NCBI RefSeq assembly: GCF_000350225.1 | Contig: NW_005179257.1 | Location: forward strand, 1 to 64,000 | Source of the DNA: Chondrus crispus | Lineage: Eukaryota; Rhodophyta; Florideophyceae; Gigartinales; Gigartinaceae | Reading direction: 5' to 3' | DNA length: 64,000 nt | In this document: piece by piece, positions 1-10,847 of the stretch | Layout of the letters: each line of letters begins with the position of its first letter | Numbering within the stretch: position 1 is the first letter of the stretch | Notes under the pieces: model-generated | Database searches by the model: none | Seen by the model: the letters and a program-made list of their open reading frames with translations, nothing else | Told to the model about the DNA's origin: nothing | Made by a program: the position numbers and the translations under genes

Positions 1-68
1 TCCACGCCCGCCACCCCCGACCTCGACCGTGAGTCCGCCCCCGCCGCGCGCGCCCGCCCCACGCATCC

Positions 69-737
69 ATGGCCTTCCTCGCCGCGCCCGCGCGCCTGGT
101 GCGCCCCGCCCGCCGCCCGCTGCCGCCGTCCGGCCGCGCGTGCCCGCGCGCGCCGCCGGTCTGCGCGCTGCGCCCGAAGCGCTCCGGCAACGAGATCCGC
201 GGCAAGGTGTTTGTGGTGCGCGACAACATCGACACGGACCAGATCATCCCCGCGGAGCACCTGACGCTCGTGCCGTCGAACCCGGACGAGTACCGCACGC
301 TGGGCTCGTTCGCCATGTGCGGCCTGCCGCCCGACATGTACGCCACGCCGTACGTCGCGGAGGGCGCGTACGACACCGAGTTCCCCATCATCGTCGGCGG
401 AGAGAACTTCGGCTGCGGAAGCTCGCGTGAGCACGCGCCCGTGGCCATCGGCGCCGCCGGAGGGTGCGCCGTAGTCGCGCAGAGCTACGCTAGGATCTTC
501 TTTCGAAATTGCTCCGCGACGGGCGAACTTTATCCGTGGGAAAGTGAAGACAGGCTCGTCGATGTGTTCAAGACCGGCGATCAGGCCGTGATTGACTTTG
601 AGAAGAGGGAGATTCGGAACACTACTTCGGGAGAGAGCTTCGCGCTAAGGCCGCTCGGGGATGTGCAGCCTGTTATTGATGCGGGCGGCATTTTCGAGTA
701 TGCTAGACAGACCGGCATGATTGCGAAGAAAAGTTAG
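69..737 (+). CDS. leuD: 3-isopropylmalate dehydratase small subunit (plastid-targeted LeuD)
   Basis: Small (swivel-domain) subunit of isopropylmalate isomerase. With the large Fe-S subunit it converts 2- to 3-isopropylmalate in leucine synthesis. The 222-residue product has a basic Ala/Pro/Arg-rich leader (about residues 1-38, starting MAFLAAPARL) that fits a plastid transit peptide with the early Phe usual in red algae. The mature part then starts. DNIDTDQIIPA (52-62), GGENFGCGSSREHAPVA (110-126) and the YARIFFRNC segment (140-148) are the conserved swivel-domain motifs that close over substrate. The length past the leader (about 180) matches bacterial LeuD-type proteins. The start lies in ATCCATGG, and upstream in-frame sequence looks like leader, not protein. 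The gene is close to the left window edge, so its promoter is cut off. The family call is firm; plastid location is inferred from the leader. Confidence 0.93.
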   Translation: MAFLAAPARLVRPARRPLPPSGRACPRAPPVCALRPKRSGNEIRGKVFVVRDNIDTDQIIPAEHLTLVPSNPDEYRTLGSFAMCGLPPDMYATPYVAEGAYDTEFPIIVGGENFGCGSSREHAPVAIGAAGGCAVVAQSYARIFFRNCSATGELYPWESEDRLVDVFKTGDQAVIDFEKREIRNTTSGESFALRPLGDVQPVIDAGGIFEYARQTGMIAKKS

Positions 738-2156
738 AGGACACCGTGCGCATCAGATTGCCGTTCTCACATCACGTCGTCGGCGACTGCGCACCACATG
801 GGTGATACGCGCGCGCCTCACATACTCACGTGAGCTTGGATGATGCTGCCGGCTAGTTTAGAGTCGTGCCAAGTGTTTGTAAAGATGGGTTTCGAGTTGG
901 TTTCGATTGCCTTGATATTTGCCTTTTTGTTGTAATTCGCATCGCAGGGAGGGTTTCATGCTGAAGTGGGCCTGGAGTGCCGGTGATGGGAATGGGAGGA
1001 CACGCGCCGATGCATGCGAGATGTTGTGACGCTCCGTTTAAATGTACCGTGCGTCTGCCTTCGTGTCAAGTTGCCCTAGTCACTGAAAAGACCACACGCT
1101 GTGCTCAACAACTACGAGCCCGTTTTACAAGACCGTTCTTGTGAAATACATAGTGTACAGCACACATGCGCTAGTACAAACCGAGGCGCACACGGGGAAC
1201 GGCCCTGGTGCTGAAGACACCTGTAGTCCACGCTCGTCACTTCCCATCTGGCACATTCACGTCGACCAAGCCATGAGTAGCCACCTCGTCTAGAGTTTTC
1301 TAAACTAGGGGCTTGGCCTTTGTGCTCTGGGCCAAGGGCCCTGGCCGAGGCGTTGTACAGTATATTCAACCGCACAGTAGTATCAAAGATGGATGGAAGG
1401 TCGGGGCATCATGCCGCACCTGTTCATACAATGTACGTGGCAGGATTTGAAGGCTGGCTCGGAAGTAGCCCAAGACATGAAGGGGACATGAGACAAGCAG
1501 GTGGTCCGTCCTTGCCCATCGGAGGTTTGCAATTTGTGAGGGTCATTGTGCGAGTCAGGAGAGCGTGAAAGTCCTGGTGCAATAAAATCAAAATACCCCG
1601 GGAAAAAAAGGCAAACTTCGACAGTAGAGGCTGTGCGGTCAACCGGATGTGGTACCCTTGGGTACCACTCATACTTATAGCCAAAAGACCTTCTTTGCAA
1701 GGGCCATCGAATAGAAGACTAGCGTGGCTATGACTACGGCTGAACTGGGCAAGTACAGTATATCCCAAACCGGCCGCTATAAATCGGGCCGGCTTCGAGA
1801 TAGAATAATATGGCTTCTGCTCGCGGTCAAGGTGGATACTCTGGGAGGTTGGCCACATTTGTGTGTGCAATTAATTCATGCGGGCTGGGGTATGCATTCT
1901 TGTCCCACATAGCAAGTCGTTCTCTCAGGGCTGGCCAGGAATGGCGTTCCAACCGGGGGGGTGCTGAGCAAAACCTTATTCTAAATCGGCCCACCCACAC
2001 CGGGAAAAAATTAACCCGTTACGTTTTTCGAAGATGCTTCAACAGCCATTTGCGTCTTATAAGCAAATAGGTTCGTAGCTCTGGTACATGGCACTGAAGT
2101 CGCTGAACGACACCATCCCTATCTTTTACGACGAAAACATATCGAAACGAGCTATC
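738..2156. other. Intergenic region with one perfect GTAC-type hairpin
   Basis: This holds the 3' end of the LeuD transcript and the promoter of the secreted protein downstream. Open frames on both strands here overlap one another, lack recognisable domains and look random. The only distinct structure is the palindrome at 1649-1668. Confidence 0.6.
1649..1668. repeat. Perfect inverted repeat, 9-bp arms
   Basis: GTGGTACCC and GGGTACCAC flank a TT loop. The core GTACCC-NN-GGGTAC recurs at 31818-31831 with AA in the centre, so this belongs to a set of GTAC-rich palindromes scattered between genes. Confidence 0.8.
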
Positions 2157-2873
2157 ATGAAGGCAGTTATCACCATTTGCGTACTCCTCACGCTTGAAGC
2201 GTTTGCGCAGGAGTGCCATGTTTACGTGCCGAACATGGACGACATCATTGTCATGGATACCGAACAGAGGGGTCCTGGCGGTGGATGGGAGTTTCAGAAT
2301 TCCCTCGCCGGGTACCAAGGATCTGGCTATCTTGTCTACAAGCCCGACTCAAGCTTTGGAGGTGCTGAAGCGGCTCCCACAAACATGAACGACGCACGCA
2401 TTAAGACTTACAGTTTCAAGGTCAACCGTCCTGGTATGTATCGTGTTGTGATGAAGTCTGCCGCGCCACATGGCACGGAGCACAACGATATCTTCATGAG
2501 CCTCCCGGAATCCGGTGCCCTCAAGCGCCAAAACGGCGTTTTATATAATCTTGCCTGGCCTCTCAACCAAAACATGGACTGGGGAGCTTGGGTTGACCCC
2601 AAAAACTGGTTTAAGGTATATCAGAATGAAGGCCATCTCAAATGGAATTGGGGTGGAAAGAATGAAGACTTCAACGGGCACGATATTGTCACTCGCCACC
2701 TCGAGGCAGGGAGAATCTACACTCTGAGAATGTGCGGTCGTTCGACGCAATTCAATGTAGATCGTTTTGCTCTGTATCATTGCGAAGACGATCAGTGCAA
2801 TAACGGCTCTTACAGATACAAAATGGCGACAGAATGGTCAGGCCAAGAACAGAGTACTTGTGTAATGGTATAA
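2157..2873 (+). CDS. Secreted protein with a carbohydrate-binding-like beta-sandwich domain
   Basis: The product starts MKAVITICVLLTLEAFAQ, a clean signal peptide, so I start at this Met (2157) and not at the upstream in-frame ATG at 2088, which would bury the signal. The mature part is about 220 residues and forms one domain. It has the pattern of CBM6/CBM35-like or GH115 C-terminal jelly-roll modules: a G-x-GYL-like segment (GYQGSGYLVY), a GMYRVVMKS strand, a HNDIFMSLP segment, a long aromatic stretch (WGAWVDPKNWFKVY, then LKWNWGG), and a final LEAGRIYTLRMCGRS-x-FNVDRF segment. Cysteines near the C-terminus suggest disulfides. It probably binds cell-wall or extracellular polysaccharide. The exact family is uncertain and no catalytic domain is attached. 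The gene converges on the bZIP gene. Confidence 0.75.
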   Translation: MKAVITICVLLTLEAFAQECHVYVPNMDDIIVMDTEQRGPGGGWEFQNSLAGYQGSGYLVYKPDSSFGGAEAAPTNMNDARIKTYSFKVNRPGMYRVVMKSAAPHGTEHNDIFMSLPESGALKRQNGVLYNLAWPLNQNMDWGAWVDPKNWFKVYQNEGHLKWNWGGKNEDFNGHDIVTRHLEAGRIYTLRMCGRSTQFNVDRFALYHCEDDQCNNGSYRYKMATEWSGQEQSTCVMV

Positions 2874-3735
2874 GCCTTTGCTGTCCAGGGAGAAGGCGAA
2901 ACCCCAATCTACGATATGCGCGCCTCGGTAGGATAGCATGTGAATACTGATGGTGGCATGTGAATACTGATGGTGGCAGGATCCCTGATACAGGCGAGTC
3001 AATTATAGTCCGAAATAGAACGCTTCAATCTACATTTGAGAATGCACAGGATATATTAAACATGGAAAGATACAGATACGCTGTATTAGCAGTTGTGTAT
3101 CCACACCCGCCGAAGATACTCCTTCGTTGTGGACCTTCCTCCTCTAGTACAGTATATACCACGGACATGCCAGCATCAGCAACTTTCCTGCGCTGCCGCG
3201 AAAGAAGTCAGATGGGGCCCCGTCAGTGCCGACTACCTTCGAAGCACGAGTCTATTCCAACTCTGTTGGAAGAAATCAGTCCATGATAGTCGGTTTGAGT
3301 CCCAGGACATTTCGTACAGTGCCTCTCAGGGTCAGTAGGAATGACTGGTGAGCAGATCATATTTATTGTAGTTTGCATCTGCGCAAAGCAAGCATGGCAA
3401 GTACAGTACACTCACTAAACTGTACCTCTTCTTGATGCAAAGCGTGAGCTGTTTACACACTTGGACACAGCAGCTGTGTTGTCTGTGGACAAAGAATCAT
3501 CGGCATTGCTTTGTTGAACTCAGGGTTTTCGCTTTTCCAAAGAGACAAGAGCCAAAGCATCGAGGGCAGAAATCGAAGTATTTATGTGAGGACCTTCCCT
3601 ACAAACAGCTCCCAAAAATCAACTAGGTATACAGTGATGTCACCATTTCTAGCTAGATACCATACAGTTAAGTCAGCTAAAACGCACAAAAACGAACAAA
3701 TATAGATTCGCGAGTTAAAGAAAGTAGACGCAGTC
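2874..3735. other. Convergent intergenic region
   Basis: Lies between the 3' ends of the secreted-protein gene and the bZIP gene. It contains a 20-bp tandem duplication (2936-2975) and a GTACAGTAC motif (3401-3409). I see no convincing gene. Confidence 0.6.
2936..2975. repeat. 20-bp direct duplication
   Basis: The unit GCATGTGAATACTGATGGTG occurs twice without a mismatch, just after the secreted-protein gene. It looks like a recent slippage or repair duplication. Confidence 0.9.
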
Positions 3736-4440
3736 CTATAGGACACCCGGCGGGATAGCATCCGCGACCTGGGCGAAAGGGACCTCGAGCCCTCTCATCC
3801 GTCTTTCACAGGTGAGGGTCAACAAGCGATCATGCAAATTCTCTAACTCTCTGTTCTGCTCCGTCAAGCTTCTTGTATAGTTCTCGAGCTGCCGTCTCCG
3901 TGCAACCTGCTTTTCCCTGTACCGCCTAGCGCTCTCTTTGTTACGCAACTTCCTCTTAGCCAGCTTGTCCTTGACTATATTGACATCCACATCCTCTGCC
4001 TTTACGGCCCTTTTTGGAGACGCCGACGTCGCCACGGTCTTTTTCATGACGCCTTTCTTGACTCCACCGGTCCTCGGGCGGTCCCTCTTCTCGGTGCCGT
4101 TACTGACGCGTGCGCGATTCTCCTGGCCATCACTGGAGAGGGGAGCTGCGACGGCGTGCGAAGGCACGAGCGGGCCAGGGCCTGATGCGGAAAGAGGCAT
4201 GGCCGGGATGTCGAACGGGTGTAGGATGAGCTCGTTCTTTGCGTGGGGCTGGGGCTCCGGGGCCAGGGGCGGGTCGTTGAGAAACGGGTCTGGAGACAGG
4301 AAGAGGTAGTTGTCGGGGGAGGGGCTACCTTCGGATACATATGGGTCCGAGCCTGTGAGGAAGGGGTCGGAGGACTGAGAGGCATCCTCTAGTAGTAGCC
4401 CCGTGGCATCGGCGAAGGAGTCGAGCAGTGACAGATCCAT
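3736..4440 (-). CDS. bZIP transcription factor
   Basis: A 234-residue DNA-binding protein. The basic region (about 160-184) carries the N-x7-R signature (NKESARRYR), and leucines at 185, 192, 199 and 206 form four heptads of a zipper, so it should bind DNA as a dimer in the nucleus. The N-terminal 60 residues are acidic and aromatic, with repeated DPF/DPY motifs (DPFLTGSDPY, SPDPFLND), as in transactivation domains. A Lys/Arg-rich stretch (118-149) may be a nuclear localisation signal. I chose the ATG at 4440. The in-frame extension to 4671 is Pro/Ser-rich, reads like translated pyrimidine-rich leader and has no bZIP counterpart. Target genes cannot be read from the sequence. Confidence 0.9.
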   Translation of the reverse strand: MDLSLLDSFADATGLLLEDASQSSDPFLTGSDPYVSEGSPSPDNYLFLSPDPFLNDPPLAPEPQPHAKNELILHPFDIPAMPLSASGPGPLVPSHAVAAPLSSDGQENRARVSNGTEKRDRPRTGGVKKGVMKKTVATSASPKRAVKAEDVDVNIVKDKLAKRKLRNKESARRYREKQVARRRQLENYTRSLTEQNRELENLHDRLLTLTCERRMRGLEVPFAQVADAIPPGVL

Positions 4441-5980
4441 GACGGACGCGGGAGGCACCTCGAGAAAGTGACAAGCGGAGCTGTGGAAAGCGAAGTCGAT
4501 GGGCGCGCCGCTTGTACGAAAGCGTAGATGAGGAGTAGGAGGGGGTTTGGAAGGGGGTTGATGGAGTTGAGTCGCGGCGAGAAGACTCGGCGGCGACCGT
4601 GTGAGAGTGGAGAAGAGCGTGCGTGGAGGTCGGGGAGGGATGGATGGAAAGTGGCGAGGCGAGTCGGGCATAGGCGAGGAAGGGCTTTTAGAGGAGGTGG
4701 TGGGCGATGCTGGGGGGGTGGAGTAAAATTAGCTGGAGGTCTGTTGCGCATGTCATGGTGTTGGCCGTTACGCAGACGCTCATAACGGTGCCACTTAGCC
4801 GCCAATGGGAGGACGGAGAAGGGAGTATGAGCATGGTGCGCCGTGGCGCATGCTCCTACTCACTACTCGTACCGGCCCCTTCGTCTTCGGCCAAATTTTA
4901 ACGGAAATTTTAGAACGGGAGGTTCATCTGCGTTGTAAGTCGAGATCCGCAGTCCTGATTGGACAAATGCCCGTCTGCTTCCTCAGCCTGGTCATAACTG
5001 GTAGAAGCCCTGCTTTTGTCTGGGTGGCAAAAAGCTGCAGTTGTGGTCACTTCTCAACTTCCTTCCCCTTCTCCTTCTCCTCCTTCTCCTTCTCCTACTG
5101 CACAGTACCTGTAATCGAAACGGGGAACGGTGCGACCACACCCCTGTGACACCTTCCCATCCTTCCCAGTCCTTTTCCGGATAATCCTTGTTTCTTTTGT
5201 CACACCTTCTTTAAACATAGTTTGAACCTCACTCAGCTCTTGGACTTTCCATTTATTACAAGTACTTTCAGAAATGCTGTCTCGAGCTTATGCAAAATGT
5301 TGCTGACAAACGCAAGTACGGTCTAGAAATGGTCTCAATACAATTATTTCTAACAAGCCCAGTTAAGTTATATGTTCTTGCCAGAACAAAGAGTTGGCCT
5401 CATAAAGTCAAAAGCATGGCCTCATACGGGAAAAGATTGGGGCCTCTGGACACTAAACAAGAGGAGACTTAAAGCTTTCGCACCTCAGAGCTCGACAGGG
5501 TGAGACTCTGGGCGGGTACGATTAGAGATGATTGCTGCAACGACACCCCCCGCACGCACCACCGCTACAGGAACGGCTGCCACCCGGGACAAAGATTTCA
5601 GGCAAACGCTACCTGACGTCTCGAATTCAACCGCATGCTCTCGAGTCTACTGTAGAGCGTGACTTCAAAATTAAAAAATATAAGCGAACCTGAAATCTCG
5701 AAACAATCTCAGTATCGCGCTTGGCCACTCCTTCACAAAGCATTCTCTGCTTTCCTCTAGAAGAGAGCCAACTACTTTCGTGCTGCCCAGTGTCAGTTTC
5801 TCTTGTCAAATCCGGTGTCTCCTTATATTGTCCTCTCCATAGTTGGCCGAAACAGAATCCATCCTTCTACCGCCTCTATCGAGCTCGAGAGTCATAAGTG
5901 AAGACCAAAACTTTACTACTACTGGATATATATCTTCCGGAACAAGCATTCCATTTGTCCTCCTATGTCACATGTTTCAT
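4441..5980. other. Intergenic region with pyrimidine-rich leader
   Basis: Holds the bZIP promoter and the 3' flank of the anoctamin gene. The part next to the bZIP start is purine-rich on the plus strand (pyrimidine-rich in the transcript sense). A CT-only stretch with repeated TTCTCC units lies near 5062-5098. No gene is recognised. Confidence 0.5.
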
Positions 5981-8761
5981 TCATCCTTCGTCCTCTGACG
6001 CCACATCAAAAAGGTCTGCATATTTCTGACACAGCTCCACTTGCCTCTCGTCCACTTCCAGCATTGCGTTCCCCCTATACGCGTTCTGCCACCCCACACC
6101 AAAGAATCTTGCAATATCATAGCTTTGTCGCGCCTTCTTCCTCTTCGTCCTTCCCGGCACGTCCGGAATCAGTACTGCCGCCGCCAGCTTCACCGCGAGC
6201 AGCACGTGCTCCATCACAAAAAAAGCAACTGTGTTGTACAGCAGCAGTCGCCATCCGTCCGCAGTGTCATCAAACCCAAATATCACTTGCGCCGCCTTAG
6301 CGGTGAAGACCACTAACCCAGCGTTCGTCAGCACGGAGAGCACGTTTAAGATCTCTAGGATCTCGTACCATGCCCCAATGTCAGCCGCGTCGTCAGCATT
6401 CACGCGTTGGCTGAGGGAAAGTATCTTAAACGCATCTGTGCGGCCCTCGATCAGGTTGTTCACCAAGGCAACCACTGCTGCCGGTGGAAAAGCGAGCCCG
6501 AATAGGACCAAGTAGCCGAATTGGACTACGAGCTCCCCATAGTCTTCCATGGTTGTTGTGTACGATCCCAGATGTGCCTCCTTGATATACCTATTGTGCG
6601 ACGAGGAGAAGCCTGTTTGGGTGCCCCGCGCTAATTCCTCAATGTTTGCTGAACGACGACGCGAAAGCCATAGCTTCACACGGCTGGTCACAAAAGGAAT
6701 GCCTATTTCTGTGATTTGGCCGATCGTTGCCTTGGTTATCACTAGCGACATCATTTGAAACTCTAGCTCCACCATGCAGTCCGGGCCGTCCCTAAGAAAG
6801 CCCTGGCGGCATGTGTTGTTGGACAACCGCGGCATTACAAAAGCGATGTAGTACAGGGAAATATCTATCAAATTGATGTACATGGGTCCATGATTGCCGA
6901 GCATAGAAAAGGTTAGTCCTCGAAGTAAGCTTTGGTGCTGTGCTTTGCCCAAAAGTCGGTTTTAGCTTACAATTCGACACAAACTGAAACGCGAAGCGTT
7001 TGAATATTAGACTGTTTTCGAACTCTTGGTTGGTTCTGTGATTCTCCCGTTGAGTCAATATCAATGAAACGCACGACCATATCGAGTCAAACACCGTAAT
7101 AAGAATTCCATTCAGAATACCTGGCATAGCTTTTGGGAAGGACCCTGGATTATCGGTTTCCCCCGCAAAGAAGTCTATGATTTCGCTGCGAAACCAAAGT
7201 AGAAGAAACGTCAAAGAACCGACGAGAATGGCAAAGAAAGTTGTGACAAAGAACGATTGTATGCGCATCTTTCTCGCCTCCTTGGGGTCATGGTAGGGTT
7301 GCTTGGGGATATTGGGCACCAGAAGATTCCTATCAACAGGCTTTCTTCCCTCTTCGACAGACCCGAGGGGATTTTGTCCTTCTTCTGGCATTTCTTCGAC
7401 AAGGTCTGCAAGAGATACGAACCCACCATTGCAATAGAAACCGAGCCTGATATCACCGGTGTACTGCACTCGCGTGTCGTCAGCTGTATCTTCTTTGTAG
7501 TCATCGAGGCCCCACTCAATATTGATAGATGCGTTGCGACGTTTCCAATTCTCCAGAAAAACGGTGGTCCATAACACAATTCCGATGCTGAATACCCAAC
7601 GCAGAATCGCTATGACGGTTGCATTTCGCAACACCCTATATATTGTGTAGATGGGGACAGAGAGGAGAGCAATCAATAGTAGTCTTCTCGCGTAGAAGCT
7701 CACAAACACGAAATAGAAGGATACACGTGCTGCAGGGAAATTAGGGAAGCAGGACAAACCCACAAAAAGCAGCTACTGGTTATTAAGGGGAACGATACAT
7801 CATAAAATCGCAACACAATGCAAAGCAAGAGATACTTACCGCCCAGGTAGTCTTTCAAAGCATTAAAGGGAGGAAGATACGTAGGGTCCCAGATGCGCTT
7901 CCATACCGTATCTGCTATCAAAGTTCTTCTTTCAAGTTCTGAGTGGATGGCAAACGCCTGGACTAAAGTCTTTTCGTAGAGAAGCAATTCAATATTTAAG
8001 CCACACCCCCAATCTTCTTTTGATTGCAAAACGTTCACGACTATCATTGCTCGGTCAGCTGGGCAGAAATATGAGTTTCTTTCTCGTTGTTGGTCATGAT
8101 TGACGAACGCCTCTTGGCGTTCGAATGAGAATGCAAGATATCCACCGCCGTACTCTTCTTTTAACTGCAGCTCCATTCCTAGCTCCATCGCCTTTTCCTT
8201 CATGCGTTTCTCCGAGAGCGATACTCGGACTAGTATGACGCCCTCCGAGGGAATGAACAATTGCGAAAATACGAAGCCTGCAGACTTGAGCCGAGCAAGA
8301 ATTTCGACACGTGCACGAGTTAGTTCCTCGAATTTCTTTCTCTTTGCCTGCTCTCGCTCGTCGCCAACATTTATTTCATCAGATTCGACATCAGCGTCAC
8401 CGTATGCATATTCCGAATCGCGAAGATCTTTAACCGAATCGCTTCTTCTTCCTCTGTTCCCACTCGAATCGTCTTGGGTAGGGCTGTCAATATTCGCAGT
8501 AAAGAGAGCGTCTTTAATCTTAAATGAAAGCACATAGTCCCAACCCCATACTGGTTTGGCACCATACAGAAATGTGCTGTTAACAGCTCCATCACTGGCC
8601 AGGTGTGCGAGCTGATCCTGGAGAAGCCCATCAGGTGTTTCGTGATCCAACTCTGCGCCCTCGGGTCCTAACGCGTCGAAGTACATCGATTGTGATGTGT
8701 TCATACTATCATCTCTCTGCAACCTCCCTCTCGCTCGATCATTGGAATTCGCAAGATTCAT
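5981..8761 (-). CDS. Anoctamin/TMEM16 family membrane protein, three exons
   Basis: Exons 8761-7840, 7729-6971 and 6864-5981 (922, 759 and 884 nt) keep one frame and give 854 residues, normal for TMEM16 proteins. The family acts as calcium-gated ion channels or lipid scramblases. The join at exon 1/2 restores the conserved DYLGARVSFYFVFVSFY entry into the first membrane helix. The exon 2/3 join restores FVSNYISLYYIAF, equivalent to the family's FVNSY...FYIAF segment. In the third exon, VQFGYLVLFGLAFPPAA and NNLIEGRTDAFK match helices 6-8, including the Glu and Asp of the calcium site. The N-terminal cytosolic domain (about 300 residues) contains a charged Ser/Asp-rich linker. It is the only clearly spliced host gene here. 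Whether it is a channel or a scramblase cannot be decided. Confidence 0.88.
6865..6970 (-). other. Anoctamin intron 2 (106 bp)
   Basis: GTAAGC donor and TTGATAG acceptor. The phase matches on both sides, and the join gives the family-conserved aromatic helix. Other nearby AG sites would give a stop codon or a wrong frame. Confidence 0.85.
7730..7839 (-). other. Anoctamin intron 1 (110 bp)
   Basis: GTAAGT donor next to the exon sequence CTGGGCG and a CCCTGCAG acceptor after a pyrimidine-rich run. Removing it keeps the phase (one base before, two after) and rebuilds a conserved anoctamin segment. Confidence 0.88.
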
Positions 8762-9605
8762 AGAGGTCGGTCAAGGTTCTTGCTACAAAAATGTCGAGAG
8801 GGTGAATTAAATAAGGCTTTTTCTTTAAGAAGCCTACATAGACTTCAAAGGAGAACACGAAAGGGATTGAACAGAATCCTGCAATGTTTTGTGCGATCTT
8901 TGGGAATAGAAGTAGCAAGCTGGAAGCGGTGGTCGCAGTTGTTTTCTACACACTTTTTATTATTTTGTCAGCACGAGAGGGCTCGAATCGACGGGGGTAC
9001 TTCACCGCGGGGCCTCTTATACTTTGAAAGGACAGTGAGAAGGCGCGTTGACTGTGTGTTCTGTCGCCTTGACACTCACTCTTCGGAAACACAGTACCTC
9101 GGACGCACTGTCGGGTGTTGTACGTGTAGAATGCTTCCTTTATTCTTGTGTCAATACATGTACAACGATCTTTCTTGCGGAAGACAGGTCGGTCGGCCTA
9201 TTGAAGACGGGATATTATGAGAAAATGTACATCCCTCTCGACAGCAGAGGCAAGCTCTGACGGTTGCGAGCTTACGGTCATAAGTCACGGTTGACACCCG
9301 TGGCACTGCGCAGGTGCGATAGACGATTCCAACTGGATGGGAAGGACGGTGCCCAAATGAAAAAGTCAAAAAAAGCAAAATCGACCGAACGAATGAGGGC
9401 CCACCAACGCACCTCAGCTGAGGTCAATCTGTTGCATGCAGCTGATTCCGCCAACCTCAATAACTTCACCCAGGCCACCACACCATCCTGCCACCACACG
9501 AATGTCAGCGGGGCACCAACTCTGGCCAGGTTTGAAAACTATACATACATGATGCCGAAAATGGCGCAGCATGCCACAAGCGCGAGAGGCACCATACGTT
9601 TCGTC
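8762..9605. other. Intergenic region between anoctamin start and DnaJ end
   Basis: Contains the anoctamin promoter and the 3' flank of the DnaJ gene. Plus-strand open frames here show no domain and are probably chance. Confidence 0.5.
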
Positions 9606-10847
9606 CTACCTGAAAATGGACGGAAAGCGAAGCCTGGATTTGTACATGCGCGACTTGCTGGGCTGCATCCCACGCGGTGGAGCAGCGCTTCCCTGCCCCG
9701 CAGCAGAGGCAGCGTCCTCCTTGCTTGCACCACCCTCCGGACTAGGTACATTCTCACTAGCCTCCCTATGCCGAAAAGCGGGCGGCTTCCCCACTCCCTG
9801 CATGCCAATAGAACTGCGGCGCGTGTTGAGTAGCCCATGACCACCACTCCCCCTATTCATAAACAAGCTAGACGACCTCCGAATAGACATCTTACAACTG
9901 GTATGGGCCTCTATCTTACTGAAGAGATCTCGGACAGCCGTGCGGTCTTCAGCCTCGACCCTAGTCGGAAAGGCAATGTCAAAGGTAATTCTCAGGTCGC
10001 CACGTTCGTGTGGGGATTCTCTCCTAGGTAAGCCCCTCCCCTTAACGACATGGACGTAGCCCGGATGAATGACATTATCCACGCGAATTTTGACATCCTT
10101 GCCATCCAAGCCCTTGACAACCAGAACGGCGCCCGCAAGAGCGTCGACCAGCTTGACTTGCATAAGCATGGTAAGGTCATCTGCATCAACCTCAAACCTG
10201 GGATGCGAGCGTTGCGTGAGAACGAACACGACATCGCCTGGTAGGTGTCCATCTTCGACGGCAGCATCCTTGAACCTGATCTTATCCCCTTGACGATAGC
10301 CCGGACGAATTACAATACTCAAGACTGCAGAGGTGTCGCCATCCGGCTTCTTCAAGCGCTTTTTCTTCATGCAGCCCACGTAAAGCTCCTCCAAAGTAAG
10401 TGGGAGCTCGATCTCTCTATCCTCACATCGATCCATTGTCTGCCATCTCCTTGCCTGTTCATCAAACTTTTCTCTCTCCCCTTGCCCGAAGAGGCTTTCG
10501 AACAAGCTGTCAGCATCGACCGAGTGTCCTTCCCTCGCGAACTGTTGGGCAAAGCCGTCGGCAAACTGCCTACGATAGATCGGGTCTGCGAACGGGTCAT
10601 GTTGCTCTCGTCTCCTCGCATCATAGGACGCGCGTGCCTCCGGATCCGTGAGAATGTTGTAGGCACGAACGACGGCCTTAAAGCGAACCTCTGCGGCTTC
10701 GCGCGGGGAGCCAGACGGGTGCTTGTCGGGGTGCCAGCGCAGGCAGGCGGCCTTGTACGCGCGCCGGATCTGGTCCGGCGTGGCGGACGGTGGGAGCGAG
10801 AGTTCTTGGTAGGGGTCCGACAGAGGGGTGGGGTTGGGGCCGGCCAT
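9606..10847 (-). CDS. Type II (DNAJB/Sis1-like) Hsp40 co-chaperone
   Basis: A 413-residue J-protein that stimulates Hsp70 ATPase and delivers unfolded clients. The J domain (about 10-75) has the WHPDK motif, with HPD at 39-41, and ends with the usual YDARRREQHDPF-like segment. There is a short linker but no Cys-rich zinc finger, so it is type II. Two beta-sandwich client domains follow: DREIELPLTLEELYVGCMKKKRLKK, then GYRQGDKIRFKDA, GDVVFVL, and VDNVIHPGYVHVVKGRGLP with RGDLRITFDIAFP. The last 75 residues are a Ser/Arg-rich low-complexity tail with no counterpart in typical DNAJB proteins. The start at 10847 is in GACCATGG. The in-frame extension to 10985 looks like leader. No targeting signal, so probably cytosolic or nuclear. 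Confidence 0.92.
   Translation of the reverse strand: MAGPNPTPLSDPYQELSLPPSATPDQIRRAYKAACLRWHPDKHPSGSPREAAEVRFKAVVRAYNILTDPEARASYDARRREQHDPFADPIYRRQFADGFAQQFAREGHSVDADSLFESLFGQGEREKFDEQARRWQTMDRCEDREIELPLTLEELYVGCMKKKRLKKPDGDTSAVLSIVIRPGYRQGDKIRFKDAAVEDGHLPGDVVFVLTQRSHPRFEVDADDLTMLMQVKLVDALAGAVLVVKGLDGKDVKIRVDNVIHPGYVHVVKGRGLPRRESPHERGDLRITFDIAFPTRVEAEDRTAVRDLFSKIEAHTSCKMSIRRSSSLFMNRGSGGHGLLNTRRSSIGMQGVGKPPAFRHREASENVPSPEGGASKEDAASAAGQGSAAPPRGMQPSKSRMYKSRLRFPSIFR

Noticed and set aside
1112-1870. Overlapping open frames on both strands
   Set aside because: Mutually overlapping, no motif, no start context. Taken as chance.
4441-4671. 77-residue N-terminal extension of the bZIP protein
   Set aside because: Pro/Ser-rich translation of a pyrimidine-rich leader. 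The ATG at 4440 starts a typical acidic activation region.
9264-9833. 189-codon plus-strand open frame
   Set aside because: Its second half is antisense to the DnaJ gene and the rest has no domain.
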